From Amylibacter sp. IMCC11727 (GTDB taxonomy: Bacteria; Pseudomonadota; Alphaproteobacteria; Rhodobacterales; Rhodobacteraceae), in contig NZ_CP122960.1 of NCBI RefSeq assembly GCF_029854195.1, forward strand, positions 1,060,001-1,124,000: a DNA stretch of 64,000 bases. Reading direction: 5' to 3'. Of the stretch, positions 51,005-60,712 are shown one piece after another. A model generated the notes under the pieces. The model saw only the letters and a list, made by a program, of their open reading frames with translations. It did no database searches and was not told the DNA's origin. Within the stretch, counting starts at the first letter, position 1, and each line of letters begins with the position of its first letter. The position numbers were made by a program, and so were the translations under genes.

Positions 51005-52807
51005 ATGACCTTAAACGCCACAATCAACGAAGTGACGGCGCGTATTTCTGCGCGGTCTGCCGAGGCACGATCCAAGTATCTAGCGCAAATGGCGGCGGCG
51101 CGGTCTGATGGACCAAAGCGGGCGCATTTGTCGTGCGGGAACCAAGCCCATGCTTATGCCCCAATGGAGGGAGACAAGGATGCGCTCGCCAAAGGGCGCG
51201 GCGCGAATGTGGGGATCATCACTGCTTATAACGATATGCTGTCGGCGCATCATCCGTTCGCAGCATATCCCGATCACATCAAGGATGCAGTGCGCGGTGT
51301 TGGAGCCACGGCGCAGGTGGCGGCGGGGGTTCCAGCTATGTGTGATGGGGTCACGCAGGGACAGGATGGAATGGAGCTGTCGTTGTTTTCACGCGATGCC
51401 ATTGCGATGTCGGCGGCGATTGGTTTGTCGCACAATGTATTTGATTCAACAGTATACTTGGGTGTTTGCGATAAAATTGTTCCGGGACTGGTCATTGCGG
51501 CAGCGCGGTTTGGGCATCTGCCAGCGGTGTTTTTACCAGCGGGGCCTATGCCGTCTGGTATGGGCAACGATGAAAAGACGCAGGTGCGAAAGGATTTTGC
51601 CGAAGGAAAATGTGATCGCGACGCACTAATGGCGGCGGAAATGGCGAGCTATCATGGGGCGGGGACCTGCACGTTTTACGGCACAGCGAATACCAACCAG
51701 ATGCTCATGGAGTTTATGGGGCTGCATTTGCCTGGCAGCAGTTTCGTGGCCCCAAACACGCCGCTGCGCGCAGCGCTGACCACCGAGGGTGCGAAGATTG
51801 CGGCAGGATTGTCTGATCTGGGCAATTCGTACACACCTGTCAGCGATATTCTGGACGAGAAAGCCTATGTGAACGGGATTGTCGGGCTGATGGCCACAGG
51901 TGGATCGACAAACCTGTTAATCCACCTCATCGCCATGGCACGGGCGAGCGGCGTGATCCTCGATTGGCAAGACTTTAAGGATATCGCAGATGTGGTGCCG
52001 CTGTTGACGCGGATTTATCCCAATGGGCTGGCGGATGTGAACCATTTCCATGCGGCGGGTGGCCTTGGGCTGGTGGTGCGCGAATTGCTAGGCGCTGGGC
52101 TGTTGCATGATGATACGCTGACGGTGGCGGGGCATGGGTTGGCGCATTACACAAAAGAGCCGAAATTGATTGATGGCGTGTTGGTTTGGGAAGAAGGCAC
52201 GGATGTGTCTCTGAACGACAAGATTATCGCATCCGTAGAAGCGCCGTTTCAGGAAACCGGCGGGCTGTCAGCACTGACAGGGAACCTTGGGCACGGAGTG
52301 ATGAAAACGTCGGCCGTTGCGCCAGAACGGCGCGTGATTTCTGCACCGTGCCGCGTGTTTCATGACCAAGCGTCCGTGGTGGCGGCGTTTCGGGCGGGGG
52401 AATTTGACAGTGATGTGGTTGTTGTCGTGCGCTATCAGGGGCCAAAGGCGAATGGGATGCCAGAGTTGCATGGACTGACGCCGTGTTTAACTGTGTTACA
52501 AGATCGCGGGATCAAGGTGGCGTTGGTCAGTGATGGGCGTATGTCGGGTGCCTCTGGCAAAGTGCCAGCGGCCATTCATGTGAGCCCAGAGGCGGTGGAC
52601 AACGGGCCGATTGCGTTCTTGCAGGACGGGGATGTTGTGACGGTGGATGCCGAAGCGGGGATTCTGTCAGTTGATCCGAGCGTTTTGGAGCGGGAAGTCG
52701 TCCATCCAGAAATGTTCGACGCTGTTGGCGTGGGGCGTGAATTGTTTGCTGTGTTTCGTGACCGCACGGGTGCAGCCCGCGATGGTGCCAGCGTATTTGA
52801 ATTTTAA
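51005..52807 (+). CDS. edd: Phosphogluconate dehydratase
   Basis: 600 residues. IlvD/Edd family, dehydrating 6-phosphogluconate to KDPG with a [4Fe-4S] cluster. Visible blocks: KRAHLSCGNQAHAYAP, ITAYNDMLSAHHPFAAYPDHIK, VPAMCDGVTQGQDGMELSLFSRDAIAMSAAIGLSHNVFD, LGVCDKIVPGLVIAAARFGHLPAVFLPAGPMPSG, GTCTFYGTANTNQMLMEFMGLHLPG and the GRMSGASGKVPAAIHVSPEA region near the end. Followed by eda 11 bases on. Probably controlled by the operator at 50964. Confidence 0.97.
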   Translation: MTLNATINEVTARISARSAEARSKYLAQMAAARSDGPKRAHLSCGNQAHAYAPMEGDKDALAKGRGANVGIITAYNDMLSAHHPFAAYPDHIKDAVRGVGATAQVAAGVPAMCDGVTQGQDGMELSLFSRDAIAMSAAIGLSHNVFDSTVYLGVCDKIVPGLVIAAARFGHLPAVFLPAGPMPSGMGNDEKTQVRKDFAEGKCDRDALMAAEMASYHGAGTCTFYGTANTNQMLMEFMGLHLPGSSFVAPNTPLRAALTTEGAKIAAGLSDLGNSYTPVSDILDEKAYVNGIVGLMATGGSTNLLIHLIAMARASGVILDWQDFKDIADVVPLLTRIYPNGLADVNHFHAAGGLGLVVRELLGAGLLHDDTLTVAGHGLAHYTKEPKLIDGVLVWEEGTDVSLNDKIIASVEAPFQETGGLSALTGNLGHGVMKTSAVAPERRVISAPCRVFHDQASVVAAFRAGEFDSDVVVVVRYQGPKANGMPELHGLTPCLTVLQDRGIKVALVSDGRMSGASGKVPAAIHVSPEAVDNGPIAFLQDGDVVTVDAEAGILSVDPSVLEREVVHPEMFDAVGVGRELFAVFRDRTGAARDGASVFEF

Positions 52808-52818
52808 AGGATAGAGCC

Positions 52819-53457
52819 ATGATTACAGCGATTGAAGCAAGTAAACGGAATTTGGAGATATGCAGTTTGGCCCCCGTGGTGCCCGTGCTGGTGGTGGAAG
52901 ATGTCAGTGCGGCGTTCGATCTGGGCAAGGCGTTGGTGGCGGGTGGATTGCCCGCACTTGAGGTCACATTGCGCACCGACGGAGCATTGCAAGCGATTGC
53001 CCAGATGGCCAAAGTGAACGGCGGTGTTGTGGGGGCAGGGACCTTGCTTACCCCTGAAGACGTGAAAAACGCTAAGGCCGCAGGCGCGCAGTTTGGTGTG
53101 TCCCCAGGGGCCACAGACGCTTTGATTGCAGCATGCGAAGCAGAAGGGTTACCGTTATTAGCAGGGGCAGCCACAGCCAGCGAGTCGATGAAGTTGCTGG
53201 AGCGCGGCTATTCTGTGCAGAAGTTTTTCCCCGCCGAGGTATCTGGCGGGGCCAAAGCGCTCGGTTCCTTAGCGTCACCTTTACCGCAAATTACGTTCTG
53301 TCCAACGGGTGGTGTTTCGCCAAAAAACGCAAATGATTACCTTGCGTTGTCGAATGTGCGTTGCGTTGGGGGATCTTGGGTCGCGCCAAAGGATTTGGTC
53401 GCAGCAAAGGATTGGGACGCGATTACGGTTTTGGCCAGAACCGCATCCCAGTTGTGA
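52819..53457 (+). CDS. eda: KDPG aldolase (2-dehydro-3-deoxyphosphogluconate aldolase)
   Basis: 212 residues. Class I aldolase splitting KDPG to pyruvate and glyceraldehyde-3-phosphate. APVVPVLVVEDVSAAFDLGKALVAGGLPALEVTLRT, GAGTLLTPEDV, and the Schiff-base lysine in the YSVQKFFPAEVSGGAKAL loop with FCPTGGVSPKNANDYLAL, are family marks. Co-transcribed with edd; its stop abuts the fabI stop (53458). Confidence 0.96.
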   Translation: MITAIEASKRNLEICSLAPVVPVLVVEDVSAAFDLGKALVAGGLPALEVTLRTDGALQAIAQMAKVNGGVVGAGTLLTPEDVKNAKAAGAQFGVSPGATDALIAACEAEGLPLLAGAATASESMKLLERGYSVQKFFPAEVSGGAKALGSLASPLPQITFCPTGGVSPKNANDYLALSNVRCVGGSWVAPKDLVAAKDWDAITVLARTASQL

Positions 53458-54276
53458 TTATTTGCGGCCAGTGACCACGTCGATGTCAGGGGCGTCTTCG
53501 GCTTTCATGCCGACCACGTGATACCCTGCGTCAACGTGATGGTTTTCGCCTGTGACTCCAGAGGACAGATCAGAACACAAGTACATGCCTGATTTGCCCA
53601 CGTCGTCTGTGGTCACGTTGCGGCGCAGCGGCGAATTCAGCTCGTTCCATTTCAGAATGTAGCGGAAATCGCCGATGCCTGATGCTGCTAAAGTTTTGAT
53701 CGGGCCAGCGGACAGCGCATTCACGCGGATGTTTTTCGGACCGAGGTCCATGGCGAGGTATTTCACGGAGGCTTCTAAGCCAGCCTTAGCAATGCCCATG
53801 ACGTTGTAGTGTGGCATGACCATTTCAGCGCCGTAATAGGTGAGTGTCAGAAGAGCACCACCATCTGGCATCATCTTTTCCGCACGCTGGGCCACAGCGG
53901 TGAAGGAATAAACGGAAATGTCCATTGTCATACGGAAGTTGTCTTGAGACGTGTCCACATACCGACCGCGCAATTCGTTTTTGTCAGAAAAGCCAATGGC
54001 GTGAACTACGAAGTCCAGCTTGCCCCATTTTTCTTGCAGGGTCGCGAAGAGCGCGTCGATGCTTTCGTTATTTGTCACATCGCATTCCAGCACCAGATCA
54101 GAGCCGATACTGTCTGCCAGCGGCTTAACGCGTTTGCCCAAAGCTTCGCCTTGGTATGAAAACGCAAGCTCTGCGCCTTGTTCGTGGCAGGCTTTCGCGA
54201 TGCCCCAAGCGATGGATTTGTCGTTGGCGACACCCATAATGAGACCACGTTTGCCGTGCATAATTCCAGAATTCAT
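53458..54276 (-). CDS. fabI: Enoyl-ACP reductase (NADH)
   Basis: 272 residues from ATG 54276, with AAGGAGCAGG just upstream. SDR-like fold with NDKSIAWGIAKA, catalytic Tyr-x6-Lys in the YNVMGIAKAGLEASVKYLAMDLGP region, and GYHVVGM at the C-terminus. Last step of fatty-acid elongation. A 244-bp divergent intergenic region to pdxH holds an ATTTTGAG...CTCAAAAT repeat (54360-54367 and 54460-54467), possibly regulatory but weak. Confidence 0.96.
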   Translation of the reverse strand: MNSGIMHGKRGLIMGVANDKSIAWGIAKACHEQGAELAFSYQGEALGKRVKPLADSIGSDLVLECDVTNNESIDALFATLQEKWGKLDFVVHAIGFSDKNELRGRYVDTSQDNFRMTMDISVYSFTAVAQRAEKMMPDGGALLTLTYYGAEMVMPHYNVMGIAKAGLEASVKYLAMDLGPKNIRVNALSAGPIKTLAASGIGDFRYILKWNELNSPLRRNVTTDDVGKSGMYLCSDLSSGVTGENHHVDAGYHVVGMKAEDAPDIDVVTGRK

Positions 54277-54520
54277 TGCCCTGCTCCTTACCCGTCTTGA
54301 GGTTCCTATCGTTTACGCCAAGGCAGGTGAGGCTGCAAGAGTGGCTATTAAAATGTCCGATTTTGAGACTTTGAAAACAAAAGTGTATCTAAATTGTGAA
54401 AAATCTCACCCTTTCGTCACTAAACCCAAGGTTATTCCTAAGTTCTGCTTGATTTGGGACTCAAAATAATGTCGTGTAAACTCAGCCGACCGGGAACGGC
54501 TTTAAATACAGAGTACCGCA

Positions 54521-55144
54521 ATGAAGCCGATAGAATTATCTTCGGACCGCGGCGGCGTTTTTGCAGGGGATGATCCTTTTGCAATCGCTAAGGCTTGGCT
54601 TGAAGAAGCGAAGTCGGCCGAGGTCAATGACCCGAACGCGATCGCATTGTCGACCGTTGACGCGAATGGCATGCCCAACGCGCGGATGGTGCTTTTGAAA
54701 GATATCGAAGACGCTGGGTTTGTGTTTTTTACCAACTACACGAGCGCAAAGGCAAGTGAGGTTGACGTTAACGGCAAGGCCGCATTCGTGATGCACTGGA
54801 AAACGCTACGTCGTCAAATCCGCGTGCGTGGGACGGTTTCCAAGGTGACGGCGGCGGAGTCCGATGCCTACTTCAAAACGCGAAGCGTGTTCAGCCGAGT
54901 GGGCGCATGGGCGAGCGATCAATCTTCGCCACTGGACAATCGGGGCGTTTTGGAAGAACAGGCGCAAAGAATGAGTGAAAAGTTGGGTGAAGACCCCGGA
55001 CGCCCTCCGCATTGGGGTGGATATCGGATTTCACCCGTAGAGATCGAATTTTGGTGTGACGGCGCAAGCCGATTGCATGATCGGTTTGTGTGGCGCCGCG
55101 AAAGCGACAATACGGACTGGACAGTTGATAGACTCAACCCATAG
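54521..55144 (+). CDS. pdxH: Pyridoxamine 5'-phosphate oxidase
   Basis: 207 residues. FMN enzyme oxidising PNP/PMP to PLP. FMN-binding split barrel: NAIALSTVDANGMPNARMVLLKDIEDAGFVFFTNYTSAKASEV, followed by RQIRVRGTVSKVTAAESDAYFKTR, and C-terminal PVEIEFWCDGASRLHDRFVWRRE. Monocistronic; divergent from fabI. Confidence 0.95.
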   Translation: MKPIELSSDRGGVFAGDDPFAIAKAWLEEAKSAEVNDPNAIALSTVDANGMPNARMVLLKDIEDAGFVFFTNYTSAKASEVDVNGKAAFVMHWKTLRRQIRVRGTVSKVTAAESDAYFKTRSVFSRVGAWASDQSSPLDNRGVLEEQAQRMSEKLGEDPGRPPHWGGYRISPVEIEFWCDGASRLHDRFVWRRESDNTDWTVDRLNP

Positions 55145-55292
55145 TAGGAATGGCGGCCTATTCAAATAATCTATGCGGATTGGTCAAAGAGAAACGAAGT
55201 AGGGACGGTGAAAGCGGAAGCACATAAGAATTCTGTGTTTTTAACGTAAACGCATTGGGTGTTGTGCGGGCGCGTCGCGAGTGGAGCGAAAA

Positions 55293-55811
55293 ATGGTATC
55301 GAAGACAGGCAGCGTAAAGTGGTTTGACAGTACCAAAGGGTTTGGTTTCGTCACAGATGACGAAGGCGGACGGGATATTTTGTTGCATGCAAATGTTTTG
55401 CGCAACTTTGGGCACAGCTCTGTCGTGGAAGACGCACGCATCAAAGTTGAGGTGGCCGAGAGCGCACGCGGTTTGCAAGCGGTCGAGATCCTTGAGCTGG
55501 AACTGCCTCAAGCGGATGAAAAAATTGTCCTCAAGGGGGTTCCTGAGCTGGGCTTTGATCTGTCGGCGTTGAAATCCGACGAACCGCTGACCCCTGCACG
55601 GGTTAAATGGTTCGATAAAATCAAAGGTTTTGGCTTTGTGAACCTATTTGGCGATTCCGCTGATGTGTTTGTTCATATGGAAGTGTTGCGTGCCTATGGC
55701 ATGGCCGAACTGGTTCAAGGTGAAGCCGTATGTGTCCGCACCGCGGATGGTCCACGGGGGCGCATGGCCATTGAAATTCGGGCGTGGGATTATGCCGATG
55801 CTGAAGGGTAG
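55293..55811 (+). CDS. Protein with two cold-shock domains
   Basis: 172 residues from ATG 55293 (GGAG 8 bases upstream). Two CSD copies: residues about 4-66 with GSVKWFDSTKGFGFVTDDEGG, and about 98-165 with ARVKWFDKIKGFGFVNLFGDSADVFVHMEVLRAYG, both with RNP1/RNP2-type aromatic residues that bind single-stranded RNA/DNA. Tandem CSD is common in Rhodobacteraceae. Its 3' end overlaps the next gene by 14 bases. Confidence 0.93.
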   Translation: MVSKTGSVKWFDSTKGFGFVTDDEGGRDILLHANVLRNFGHSSVVEDARIKVEVAESARGLQAVEILELELPQADEKIVLKGVPELGFDLSALKSDEPLTPARVKWFDKIKGFGFVNLFGDSADVFVHMEVLRAYGMAELVQGEAVCVRTADGPRGRMAIEIRAWDYADAEG

Positions 55812-56265
55812 CAGCGTTGCAGTTGCCCTTATGCTGCTGGCCAATGGAGCGGTGGCAAAATGTTCGGATGCGGTTGTTGATCTGCGTTGGGACGGCGGCA
55901 GCGCACGTTTTAATGTAGAAATCGCGGATGACGATATTGAACGCGGTCGTGGGCTGATGTTCCGCGAAAGCATGGGACGGTATAACGGGATGCTGTTCGT
56001 ATACGACGCGCCGTCCACAGTTTCTTTCTGGATGAAGAACACGCTCATCCCGCTCGATATGATTTTCTTGGATCAACATGGTGTTGTGCAACGAGTTCAT
56101 GAAAACGCCGTTCCCGGCAGCCTCGAGAGCATTCCTGGCGGAGACAACATTTTGGCGGTTCTGGAAGTGAACGGTGGCCAATCGCGCAAGTTGGGATTGG
56201 TGGAAGGGGCGCAAATGCGCCATCCTGCATTTAGTGACACAATGCCTGCTTGGGCCTGCGAATAG
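55798..56265 (+). CDS. DUF192 family exported protein
   Basis: 155 residues from ATG 55798, with a signal peptide (MLKGSSVAVALMLLANGAVA) and a probable cleavage near residue 20; ATG 55792 is an alternative. DUF192: the RGRGLMFRESMGRYNGMLFVYDAPSTVSFWMKNTLIPLDMIFLD and VPGSLESIPGGDNILAVLEVNGG stretches are the signature. Small periplasmic beta-rich protein, function unknown. Overlaps the cold-shock gene by 14 bases, so likely co-expressed. Confidence 0.87.
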   Translation: MLKGSSVAVALMLLANGAVAKCSDAVVDLRWDGGSARFNVEIADDDIERGRGLMFRESMGRYNGMLFVYDAPSTVSFWMKNTLIPLDMIFLDQHGVVQRVHENAVPGSLESIPGGDNILAVLEVNGGQSRKLGLVEGAQMRHPAFSDTMPAWACE

Positions 56266-56358
56266 CCTGTAACCTATTTTATTTCGGTTGCAGGTCAGCC
56301 TTGCGCATTTTTGGGGTTTTCAAACCACGATACGCGGCGTATATCGCCACCACTGGTT

Positions 56359-56435
56359 CGGGGCGTGGCGCAGCCTGGTAGCGCACCTGTTTTGGGTACA
56401 GGGGGTCGTGAGTTCGAATCTCGCCGCCCCGACCA
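56359..56435 (+). tRNA. trnP: tRNA-Pro (anticodon TGG)
   Basis: Perfect cloverleaf: acceptor CGGGGCG/CGCCCCG, D arm GCGCAGCCTGGTAGCGC, anticodon stem CCTGT/ACAGG with loop TTTGGGT giving anticodon TGG, T arm with GTTCGAATC, discriminator A and an encoded CCA at 56433-56435. Confidence 0.97.
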
Positions 56436-56790
56436 GTAAAATCTCTTCAAATCAAGAATCGTCTTTGAACCTGCGGTACTGCTGCGGTTTTAAAGTGTTT
56501 GCCGTTTTAGCCATTTAAACTGGATTCTGGGATAACGCGGTCCCAATTTTTGACATAGGTGGTGGAATGGCGGGGGTGCTTATCAACCAAAGCGATCCAG
56601 TTGAAACTTTTTTAAGTGCGTTTGATTCTGTGGATTGTTTGGGGATGAATCGGTGTCGGATTCAATTTTTTCTTTAATACGCCTTGGTTACCCGATTGGC
56701 CTTATGTGGCTCTGTTTGCGGTCGCTCGGTGGGGCGTCTTTCGGAACAATGGGTCAATGGAAAAATGGCCAATTTATTTAAAAATTTTCG
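56436..56790. other. Non-coding stretch between tRNA-Pro and nrdJ promoter
   Basis: 355 bp with no gene I can support. It is AT-rich in places, and contains a duplicated CTGCGG (near 56480 and 56490), without a clear terminator, riboswitch or ORF. Confidence 0.5.
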
Positions 56791-56855
56791 TTGACGGATT
56801 CGTGACCATCGTACACTTTGTGCGGGCCTCAGATAAAAACCACAACATTTAGTGG
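56791..56855 (+). promoter_or_regulatory. nrdJ promoter with tandem NrdR boxes
   Basis: CCACAACATTTAGTGG (56840-56855) matches the NrdR consensus acaCwAtATaTwGtgt at its conserved positions. A weaker box ending in TTTGTGC is at 56808-56823, 32 bases upstream, the usual NrdR spacing. A TTGACG -35-like hexamer is at 56791. NrdR would repress nrdJ by sensing dATP/ATP. Confidence 0.7.
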
Positions 56856-56966
56856 ATAAGCATAGAGGCAGGGAACGAAGGACACTAGGCAACGACCAAG
56901 TTTGGGATACACCAAACCACGATACCTGTGTCTGTACTGGAAATGTTATTAGCTCACGGGGCAGCC

Positions 56967-59900
56967 ATGAAAATCGAACGCCGATTTACCAAAGAAAATC
57001 AAGACGCTTACGCGGACATCGAATTCCACAAAACAACATCAGAAATCCGTAACCCCGACGGGACAGTGGTTTTTTCGCTTGATGCGGTAGAGGTTCCCGT
57101 AAGCTGGAGCCAAGTGGCGGCGGACGTTATTGCGCAGAAGTATTTCCGCAAAGCAGGTTTGGCCGACAAATTAAAGCGCGTGAAGGAAAAGGGCGTTCCT
57201 GAGTTTTTGTGGCGGTCCGTTCCTGATGGCCCTTCAGCCAAAAAAGAATATGACGGGGAAACATCCTCTAAGCAGGTTTTTGATCGCCTTGCGGGCGCTT
57301 GGGCCTATTGGGGATGGAAAGGCGGTTTGTTTGACACAGAATCAGACGCCCGCGCTTATTTTGACGAGATGCGGTTCATGCTGGCCAACCAAATGGCTGC
57401 GCCGAACTCGCCACAATGGTTTAACACCGGTCTGCACTGGGCCTATGGCATCGATGGTCCGAGCCAAGGGCACCACTATGTTGATTACAAGACCGGCAAG
57501 CTGACCAAGTCGAAGTCAGCCTATGAGCATCCGCAGCCACATGCTTGTTTCATCCAATCGGTTAGTGACGATTTGGTGAACGAGGGTGGGATCATGGACC
57601 TTTGGGTTCGCGAAGCGCGTTTGTTCAAATACGGCTCTGGCACGGGTACTAACTTCTCCTCCCTGCGAAGTGCTTCTGAGCCACTTGGCGGCGGCGGCAA
57701 ATCCTCTGGGCTTATGTCCTTCTTGAAGATTGGGGATAGAGCCGCCGGCGCAATTAAATCGGGTGGCACGACCCGTCGCGCGGCGAAGATGGTGATCTGT
57801 GATATGGATCACCCAGATATTAAAGACTTTATCAACTGGAAGGTTCGTGAAGAGCAGAAGGTTGCCTCCCTTGTGGCTGGCTCCAAGATGCACGAAGACA
57901 AGTTGAACGAAATCTTCGGTGCGATCCGCGCTTGGGATGGGTCCGAAGAGGGCGCGTTCGATCCAAAGGCAAATGCTGGCCTGAAAGCGGCGATCAAATC
58001 CGCCAAGAAAGCCCGCATTCCTGAAACATACGTGAACCGTGTGCTGCAATACGCAAAGCAAGGGTTCGACAGCATTGAGTTCCCGACGTATGACACAGAT
58101 TGGGATTCAGAGGCTTACGGCACAGTCGCTGGCCAAAACTCCAACAACTCTGTTCGGGTGACCAACGCATTCTTGCAAGCGGTCAAAGACGACAAGCCGT
58201 GGGAGTTGCTGCGCCGCACAGACGGTGCCGTTCAAGAAACAGTTTCCGCACGTGAATTGTGGGAAGATATTGGTCACGCTGCGTGGGCCTGTGCCGATCC
58301 GGGTGTTCAGTATCACGACACAATCAACCAGTGGCACACATGTCCAGAAGACGGGCAGATCCGTGGCTCCAACCCATGTTCCGAATACATGTTCTTGGAC
58401 GATACGGCCTGTAACTTGGCGTCTATGAACCTGTTGAAGTTTTACGCAGACGGTAAATTCGATGCAGGGGCTTACATGCATGCGTCCCGTTTGTGGACCA
58501 TGACACTGGAAATTTCTGTGTTGATGGCGCAATTCCCATCGAAAGAGATCGCAGAGCTTTCTTACAAGTTCCGCACATTGGGTCTGGGCTATGCGAACAT
58601 TGGCGGGTTGCTGATGAACATGGGCTATTCCTATGACTCTGAAGAAGGTCGCGCCATGTGTGGTGCGCTGACGGCGGTGATGACAGGTGTCTCTTACGCC
58701 ACATCTGCCGAGATGGCGAAAGAGTTGGGCCCGTTCCCTGGGTATGAGAAGAACGCAAAGCACATGCTGCGCGTTATGCGCAACCACGCGCTAGCCGCTG
58801 AAGGTGCAACCGATGGGTATGATGCGCTTGACGTAAAGCCTGTTCCTTTGGACCATGCAAACAGCCCTGATCCTGAATTGTCCGAATTGTCCAAAACGGT
58901 TTGGCAGGAAGCAGTGGCTTTGGGTGAAAAGCACGGCTATCGCAACGCTCAGGTTTCTGTGATCGCGCCAACCGGCACAATCGGTCTGGTTATGGATTGT
59001 GACACAACAGGGATCGAACCTGACTTTGCGTTGGTGAAGTTCAAGAAGCTGGCCGGTGGTGGTTACTTTAAGATTATCAACCAATCTGTGCCTGCTGCGC
59101 TGACGACACTTGGGTATTCCACAAGCCAGATCGAAGAGGTTGTCTCTTATGCGGTTGGTCACGGGACCATGGGCAATGCGCCAGACATCAACCACACCAC
59201 GTTAAAGGGTCACGGATTTGGCCAAGCCGAGATCGACAAGATCGAAGCGGCGCTGCCAACCGCATTCGACATCCGTTTTGTGTTCAACCAATGGACACTG
59301 GGCGCGGATTTCTGTTCTGGCACGCTCGGCATCCCTGCCGAAAAGCTGAACGACCCGTCCTTTGACCTGCTAACACATCTTGGCTTTACCAAGGCGCAAG
59401 TTGAAGCAGCGAACAACCATGTGTGTGGGACGATGACGCTGGAAGGGGCGCCTTTCTTGAAAGACGAGCATTTGTCCGTGTTCGATTGTGCCAATCCATG
59501 TGGTAAAATCGGCAAGCGGTTCTTGTCCGTAGACAGCCACATCACCATGATGGCCGCAGCTCAGTCGTTCATTTCTGGTGCGATTTCCAAAACGATCAAC
59601 ATGCCGTCTGATGCAACCATCGAAGACTGTCAGAAAGCCTATGAGCTGTCTTGGTCGCTCGGTGTGAAAGCAAATGCGCTGTATCGTGATGGGTCAAAAC
59701 TGTCTCAGCCATTGTCTGCTGCGTTGATCGAAGATGACGAGGACGACATCGAAGAAGCCTTGCTCGAAGCGCCAAACGGTGAACGGGCTCAGGTTCTGGC
59801 CGAGAAGATCGTTGAAAAGGTTATCATCAAAGAAGTTGCACAAGAACGCAGCCGTCTGCCAGAGCGCCGCAAAGGGTACACGCAAAAGGCAACGGTTGGC

Positions 59901-60614
59901 GGACACAAAGTGTACCTGCGCACAGGCGAGTACGAAGACGGCAACCTTGGTGAAATCTTTATTGATATGCACAAAGAAGGGGCTGGCTTCCGCGCTATGA
60001 TGAACAACTTTGCCATCGCGGTATCTGTTGGTCTGCAATACGGTGTGCCGCTGGATGAATTCGTCGATGCGTTCACATTCACACGGTTCGAACCAGCGGG
60101 CATGGTGCAGGGCAACGACAGCATCAAAAACGCAACGTCGATCCTTGATTACATCTTCCGTGAATTGGCTGTGTCCTATCTGGACCGCACCGATCTGGCG
60201 CATGTGAAACCTGCGGGCAATCACTTTGATGATTTGGGTCGCGGTGTCGAAGAAGGCTCCAGCAATGTACGCCCAGCCTCTGATGATGCGGTTGCGATGC
60301 TCAAGCAGGTTGTTTCCCCAGGATACCACCGTCATCGGATGCCACAGGAGTTGATGGTGTTGCAGGGTGGTGCGTCTACGGGCTTGTTTGGCGGCGCTGA
60401 AACAGCGGCTCCAGAGGCATCCTTGGGCGGCGGCTTTGCCGAAGCTCCTGCACCTGCACCCACAGCTGCGCCTTTGCAAATGGACGACCGTGCCAAAGCC
60501 AAGATGCAAGGCTATGAGGGCGATGCCTGCGGAGATTGCGGGAACTATACGCTGGTGCGCAACGGCACGTGTATGAAGTGCAACACCTGCGGCGCAACAA
60601 GCGGTTGTAGCTAA
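56967..60614 (+). CDS. nrdJ: Adenosylcobalamin-dependent ribonucleotide reductase (class II)
   Basis: 1215 residues from ATG 56967; an earlier in-frame GTG at 56928 is less likely. Reduces ribonucleotides using B12. Active-site blocks NPCSEYMFLDDTACNLASMNL and GTLGIPAEKLND...NNHVCGTM..., NPCGKIGKRF; C-terminal zinc-ribbon-like tail CGDCGNYTLVRNGTCMKCNTCGATSGCS. The single large chain, NrdR boxes upstream and the NrdJ type fit an oxygen-insensitive, B12-dependent enzyme; no B12 riboswitch is seen. Confidence 0.96.
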   Translation: MKIERRFTKENQDAYADIEFHKTTSEIRNPDGTVVFSLDAVEVPVSWSQVAADVIAQKYFRKAGLADKLKRVKEKGVPEFLWRSVPDGPSAKKEYDGETSSKQVFDRLAGAWAYWGWKGGLFDTESDARAYFDEMRFMLANQMAAPNSPQWFNTGLHWAYGIDGPSQGHHYVDYKTGKLTKSKSAYEHPQPHACFIQSVSDDLVNEGGIMDLWVREARLFKYGSGTGTNFSSLRSASEPLGGGGKSSGLMSFLKIGDRAAGAIKSGGTTRRAAKMVICDMDHPDIKDFINWKVREEQKVASLVAGSKMHEDKLNEIFGAIRAWDGSEEGAFDPKANAGLKAAIKSAKKARIPETYVNRVLQYAKQGFDSIEFPTYDTDWDSEAYGTVAGQNSNNSVRVTNAFLQAVKDDKPWELLRRTDGAVQETVSARELWEDIGHAAWACADPGVQYHDTINQWHTCPEDGQIRGSNPCSEYMFLDDTACNLASMNLLKFYADGKFDAGAYMHASRLWTMTLEISVLMAQFPSKEIAELSYKFRTLGLGYANIGGLLMNMGYSYDSEEGRAMCGALTAVMTGVSYATSAEMAKELGPFPGYEKNAKHMLRVMRNHALAAEGATDGYDALDVKPVPLDHANSPDPELSELSKTVWQEAVALGEKHGYRNAQVSVIAPTGTIGLVMDCDTTGIEPDFALVKFKKLAGGGYFKIINQSVPAALTTLGYSTSQIEEVVSYAVGHGTMGNAPDINHTTLKGHGFGQAEIDKIEAALPTAFDIRFVFNQWTLGADFCSGTLGIPAEKLNDPSFDLLTHLGFTKAQVEAANNHVCGTMTLEGAPFLKDEHLSVFDCANPCGKIGKRFLSVDSHITMMAAAQSFISGAISKTINMPSDATIEDCQKAYELSWSLGVKANALYRDGSKLSQPLSAALIEDDEDDIEEALLEAPNGERAQVLAEKIVEKVIIKEVAQERSRLPERRKGYTQKATVGGHKVYLRTGEYEDGNLGEIFIDMHKEGAGFRAMMNNFAIAVSVGLQYGVPLDEFVDAFTFTRFEPAGMVQGNDSIKNATSILDYIFRELAVSYLDRTDLAHVKPAGNHFDDLGRGVEEGSSNVRPASDDAVAMLKQVVSPGYHRHRMPQELMVLQGGASTGLFGGAETAAPEASLGGGFAEAPAPAPTAAPLQMDDRAKAKMQGYEGDACGDCGNYTLVRNGTCMKCNTCGATSGCS

Positions 60615-60624
60615 GACATTCAGA

Positions 60625-60652
60625 TTAAAGGCGGGCCAAGGTCCGCCTTTAA
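60625..60652 (+). terminator. Hairpin terminator after nrdJ
   Basis: TTAAAGGCGG (60625-60634) pairs perfectly with CCGCCTTTAA (60643-60652) around an 8-base loop, 11 bases after the nrdJ stop. Near-symmetric, so may work both ways. Confidence 0.75.
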
Positions 60653-60712
60653 CGCCTTCAGGCCGCAGGCAACTAACCGAGCGGTAACAAGAAGAGCCTG
60701 AAAGTTGGACTT
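60653..60712 (+). ncRNA. Candidate small structured RNA or leader
   Basis: TTCAGGC (60657 region) and GCCTGAA (60695 region) can form a stem closing a roughly 30-base loop, ahead of an independent terminator at 60713-60742. A second terminator so soon after the nrdJ one suggests a short transcript here. No family recognised; very tentative. Confidence 0.25.

Noticed and set aside
54360..54467. ATTTTGAG...CTCAAAAT repeat between fabI and pdxH
   Set aside because: 8-bp arms 92 bases apart in AT-rich DNA are expected by chance; mentioned only in passing.
56288..56518. 76-codon frame covering tRNA-Pro
   Set aside because: It overlaps a perfect tRNA gene and has no ribosome site.
56436..56966. 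Possible cobalamin riboswitch before nrdJ
   Set aside because: I could not find a B12-box-like sequence or a matching fold; only NrdR boxes are supported.
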